A stretch of 31,968 bases of DNA from Candidatus Omnitrophota bacterium (GTDB taxonomy: Bacteria > Omnitrophota > Gorgyraeia > Zapsychrales > Fredricksoniimonadaceae), in assembly GCA_017987425.1 (NCBI GenBank), contig JAGNTT010000003.1, positions 1 to 31,968 of the forward strand, given 5' to 3'. Position numbers and translations under genes: made by a program. Below, in pieces: positions 31,349 through 31,968 of this stretch (positions are counted from its first letter, which is position 1; each line of letters starts with the position of its first letter). The notes under the pieces are model-generated. The model saw only the letters and a program-made list of their open reading frames with translations. It was not told the DNA's origin and searched no databases.

Positions 31349-31660
31349 ATGATGAAGGATAAAGTTATTGAGATAGCCGGCAAGACATGGCGCTTTCTCG
31401 GTCAGAACGGGGAAACCAATGTTGCTCAACTGCCGCGTCTCCTGCGCGAAAATAATACGGTTGTTTTGCAGGCCTTGGGTTGGCTTGCACGCGAGGACAA
31501 GATCAACTATACCACTCGCAGCCGCCGTACATTCGTGGCATTGGTTGAAAGAGAAATCGGCGCGTTCAACGATCTTATATATAAAATGAATTCCATACCC
31601 GTCGAGCTGGAAGTTCAAAAACAACAGAGCCGCGCCAGGAAGTCCAAAACACAATTTTGA
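31349..31660 (+). CDS. Small winged-helix protein, DUF2582-like
   Basis: 103 residues. The first 70 form a compact winged-helix domain (VIEIAGKTWRFLGQNGETNVAQLPRLLRENNTVVLQALGWLAREDKINY), matching the DUF2582 family of small winged-helix proteins. The C-terminal 30 residues are helical and basic (QKQQSRARKSK). DNA binding is likely from the fold but unproven. Ribosome site AAGGAGGA (31338-31345) precedes two adjacent ATGs at 31349 and 31352; the second has the more usual spacing. It has its own promoter and lies before a GH57 gene, so it may regulate storage-glucan metabolism. Confidence 0.88.
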   Translation: MMKDKVIEIAGKTWRFLGQNGETNVAQLPRLLRENNTVVLQALGWLAREDKINYTTRSRRTFVALVEREIGAFNDLIYKMNSIPVELEVQKQQSRARKSKTQF

Positions 31661-31672
31661 TCTCTCCAGCAT

Positions 31673-31690
31673 CCGGAACGCCGTTTCCGG
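31673..31690 (+). terminator. Weak hairpin after the winged-helix gene
   Basis: CCGGAA (31673-31678) and TTCCGG (31685-31690) with a 6-nt loop. There is no proper T-tract, so termination would be weak or it may only shape the mRNA. Confidence 0.25.
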
Positions 31691-31717
31691 CCGCTCATTT
31701 GATTCGGAGTATTCCCC

Positions 31718-31968
31718 TTGAACAAATACGTTTGTATTCATGGTCACTTCTATCAGCCTCCCCGTGAAAATCCGTGGCTAGATCAGGTTGAGGTGCAGGA
31801 TTCCGCTTATCCTTACCACGATTGGAATGAACGGGTGACGGCGGAGAGCTATGCCCGCAACGGCGCTGCCCGCATCCTGGACAGCCAGCAGATGATCATC
31901 GACATCATCAACAATTATTCCAAGATCAGCTTTAATTTCGGCCCCACACTTTTATCCTGGATGGAAAA
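31718..31968 (+). CDS. Glycoside hydrolase family 57 (DUF3536-type), 3'-partial
   Basis: The last 251 bases hold an open frame running off the window. It starts at TTG 31718, with GGAG (31706-31709) 8 bp upstream and an in-frame stop at 31700-31702, so no earlier start exists beyond a few codons. The 83 visible residues begin KYVCIHGHFYQPPRENPWL, followed by QDSAYPYHDWNERVTAESY and FNFGPTLLSWM. These are the opening strand and helices of GH57-type (DUF3536) enzymes, whose HGHFYQPPR motif carries an active-site His. The family acts on alpha-glucans or similar substrates; position after glgB fits glycogen metabolism. Confidence 0.9.
   Translation, partial: MNKYVCIHGHFYQPPRENPWLDQVEVQDSAYPYHDWNERVTAESYARNGAARILDSQQMIIDIINNYSKISFNFGPTLLSWME

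Noticed and set aside
1..31968. Defence system, CRISPR array, prophage or transposon
   Set aside because: No repeat-spacer structure, nuclease/helicase cluster, integrase, transposase or phage structural gene was seen on either strand.

Overview
The window reads as one contiguous stretch of chromosome from a Gram-negative bacterium of moderate GC content, densely coded and mostly on the + strand. The outer-membrane character rests on two predicted lipoproteins with clear lipoboxes, a LysM amidase lipoprotein, several exported proteins and dTDP-sugar genes. The gene mix (PurD-like ATP-grasp protein, small winged-helix protein next to a DUF3536-type GH57 enzyme, TMTC-like TPR membrane protein) resembles PVC-group or Omnitrophota-like genomes, but that placement is a low-confidence inference. 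I see no rRNA, tRNA, CRISPR array, transposase, phage gene or plasmid gene.

Layout. 1-2385: end of a TPR gene, then rfbA and rfbB, the first two steps of dTDP-6-deoxyhexose synthesis; rfbC and rfbD are not in the window. 2386-6831: a promoter and structured leader with an intrinsic terminator, a DUF4914-type P-loop protein, a cold-shock protein with a long leader, and a large protein that looks like an FMN-binding TIM barrel. 6921-10966: type II NADH dehydrogenase, a DUF475 (TerC-like) membrane protein, a GYD-domain protein and the Mg2+ transporter MgtE. 11010-15585: small exported or membrane proteins, a decayed copy of one of them, a LysM amidase, a double-ACT protein, a lipoprotein, a SlyD-like prolyl isomerase, a CoA-binding protein and a small helical protein. 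15644-21780: a TMTC-like membrane/TPR protein, AlkD, then three overlapping genes (GT-C-like membrane protein, PIG-L deacetylase, GNAT acyltransferase) and a DUF2934 protein. 21945-26159: an exported protein, then the Ppx/GppA-type phosphatase and polyphosphate kinase. 26147-31968: ROK sugar kinase (minus strand), PurD-like ATP-grasp protein, UPF0316/DUF2179 membrane protein, glycogen branching enzyme, winged-helix protein and the start of a GH57 enzyme.

Functional themes. Polyphosphate turnover (22548-26159) and sugar/glycogen metabolism (26147-27106 and 29302-31968) lie close together and suggest a storage-polymer neighbourhood. The 18129-21353 trio looks like a translationally coupled surface-glycan modification unit.

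Regulatory sequence is readable here. Several intergenic regions hold sigma70-like promoters with 17-bp spacers, and there are good intrinsic terminators at 2522-2575, 6856-6890, 11488-11532, 12242-12300 and 21804-21853. Two minus-strand genes have a -10 box placed so that transcription would begin at the start codon, which suggests leaderless mRNAs. The least described parts are the DUF4914 / FMN-barrel locus and the two ~145-nt leaders in front of csp and the DUF2934 gene.
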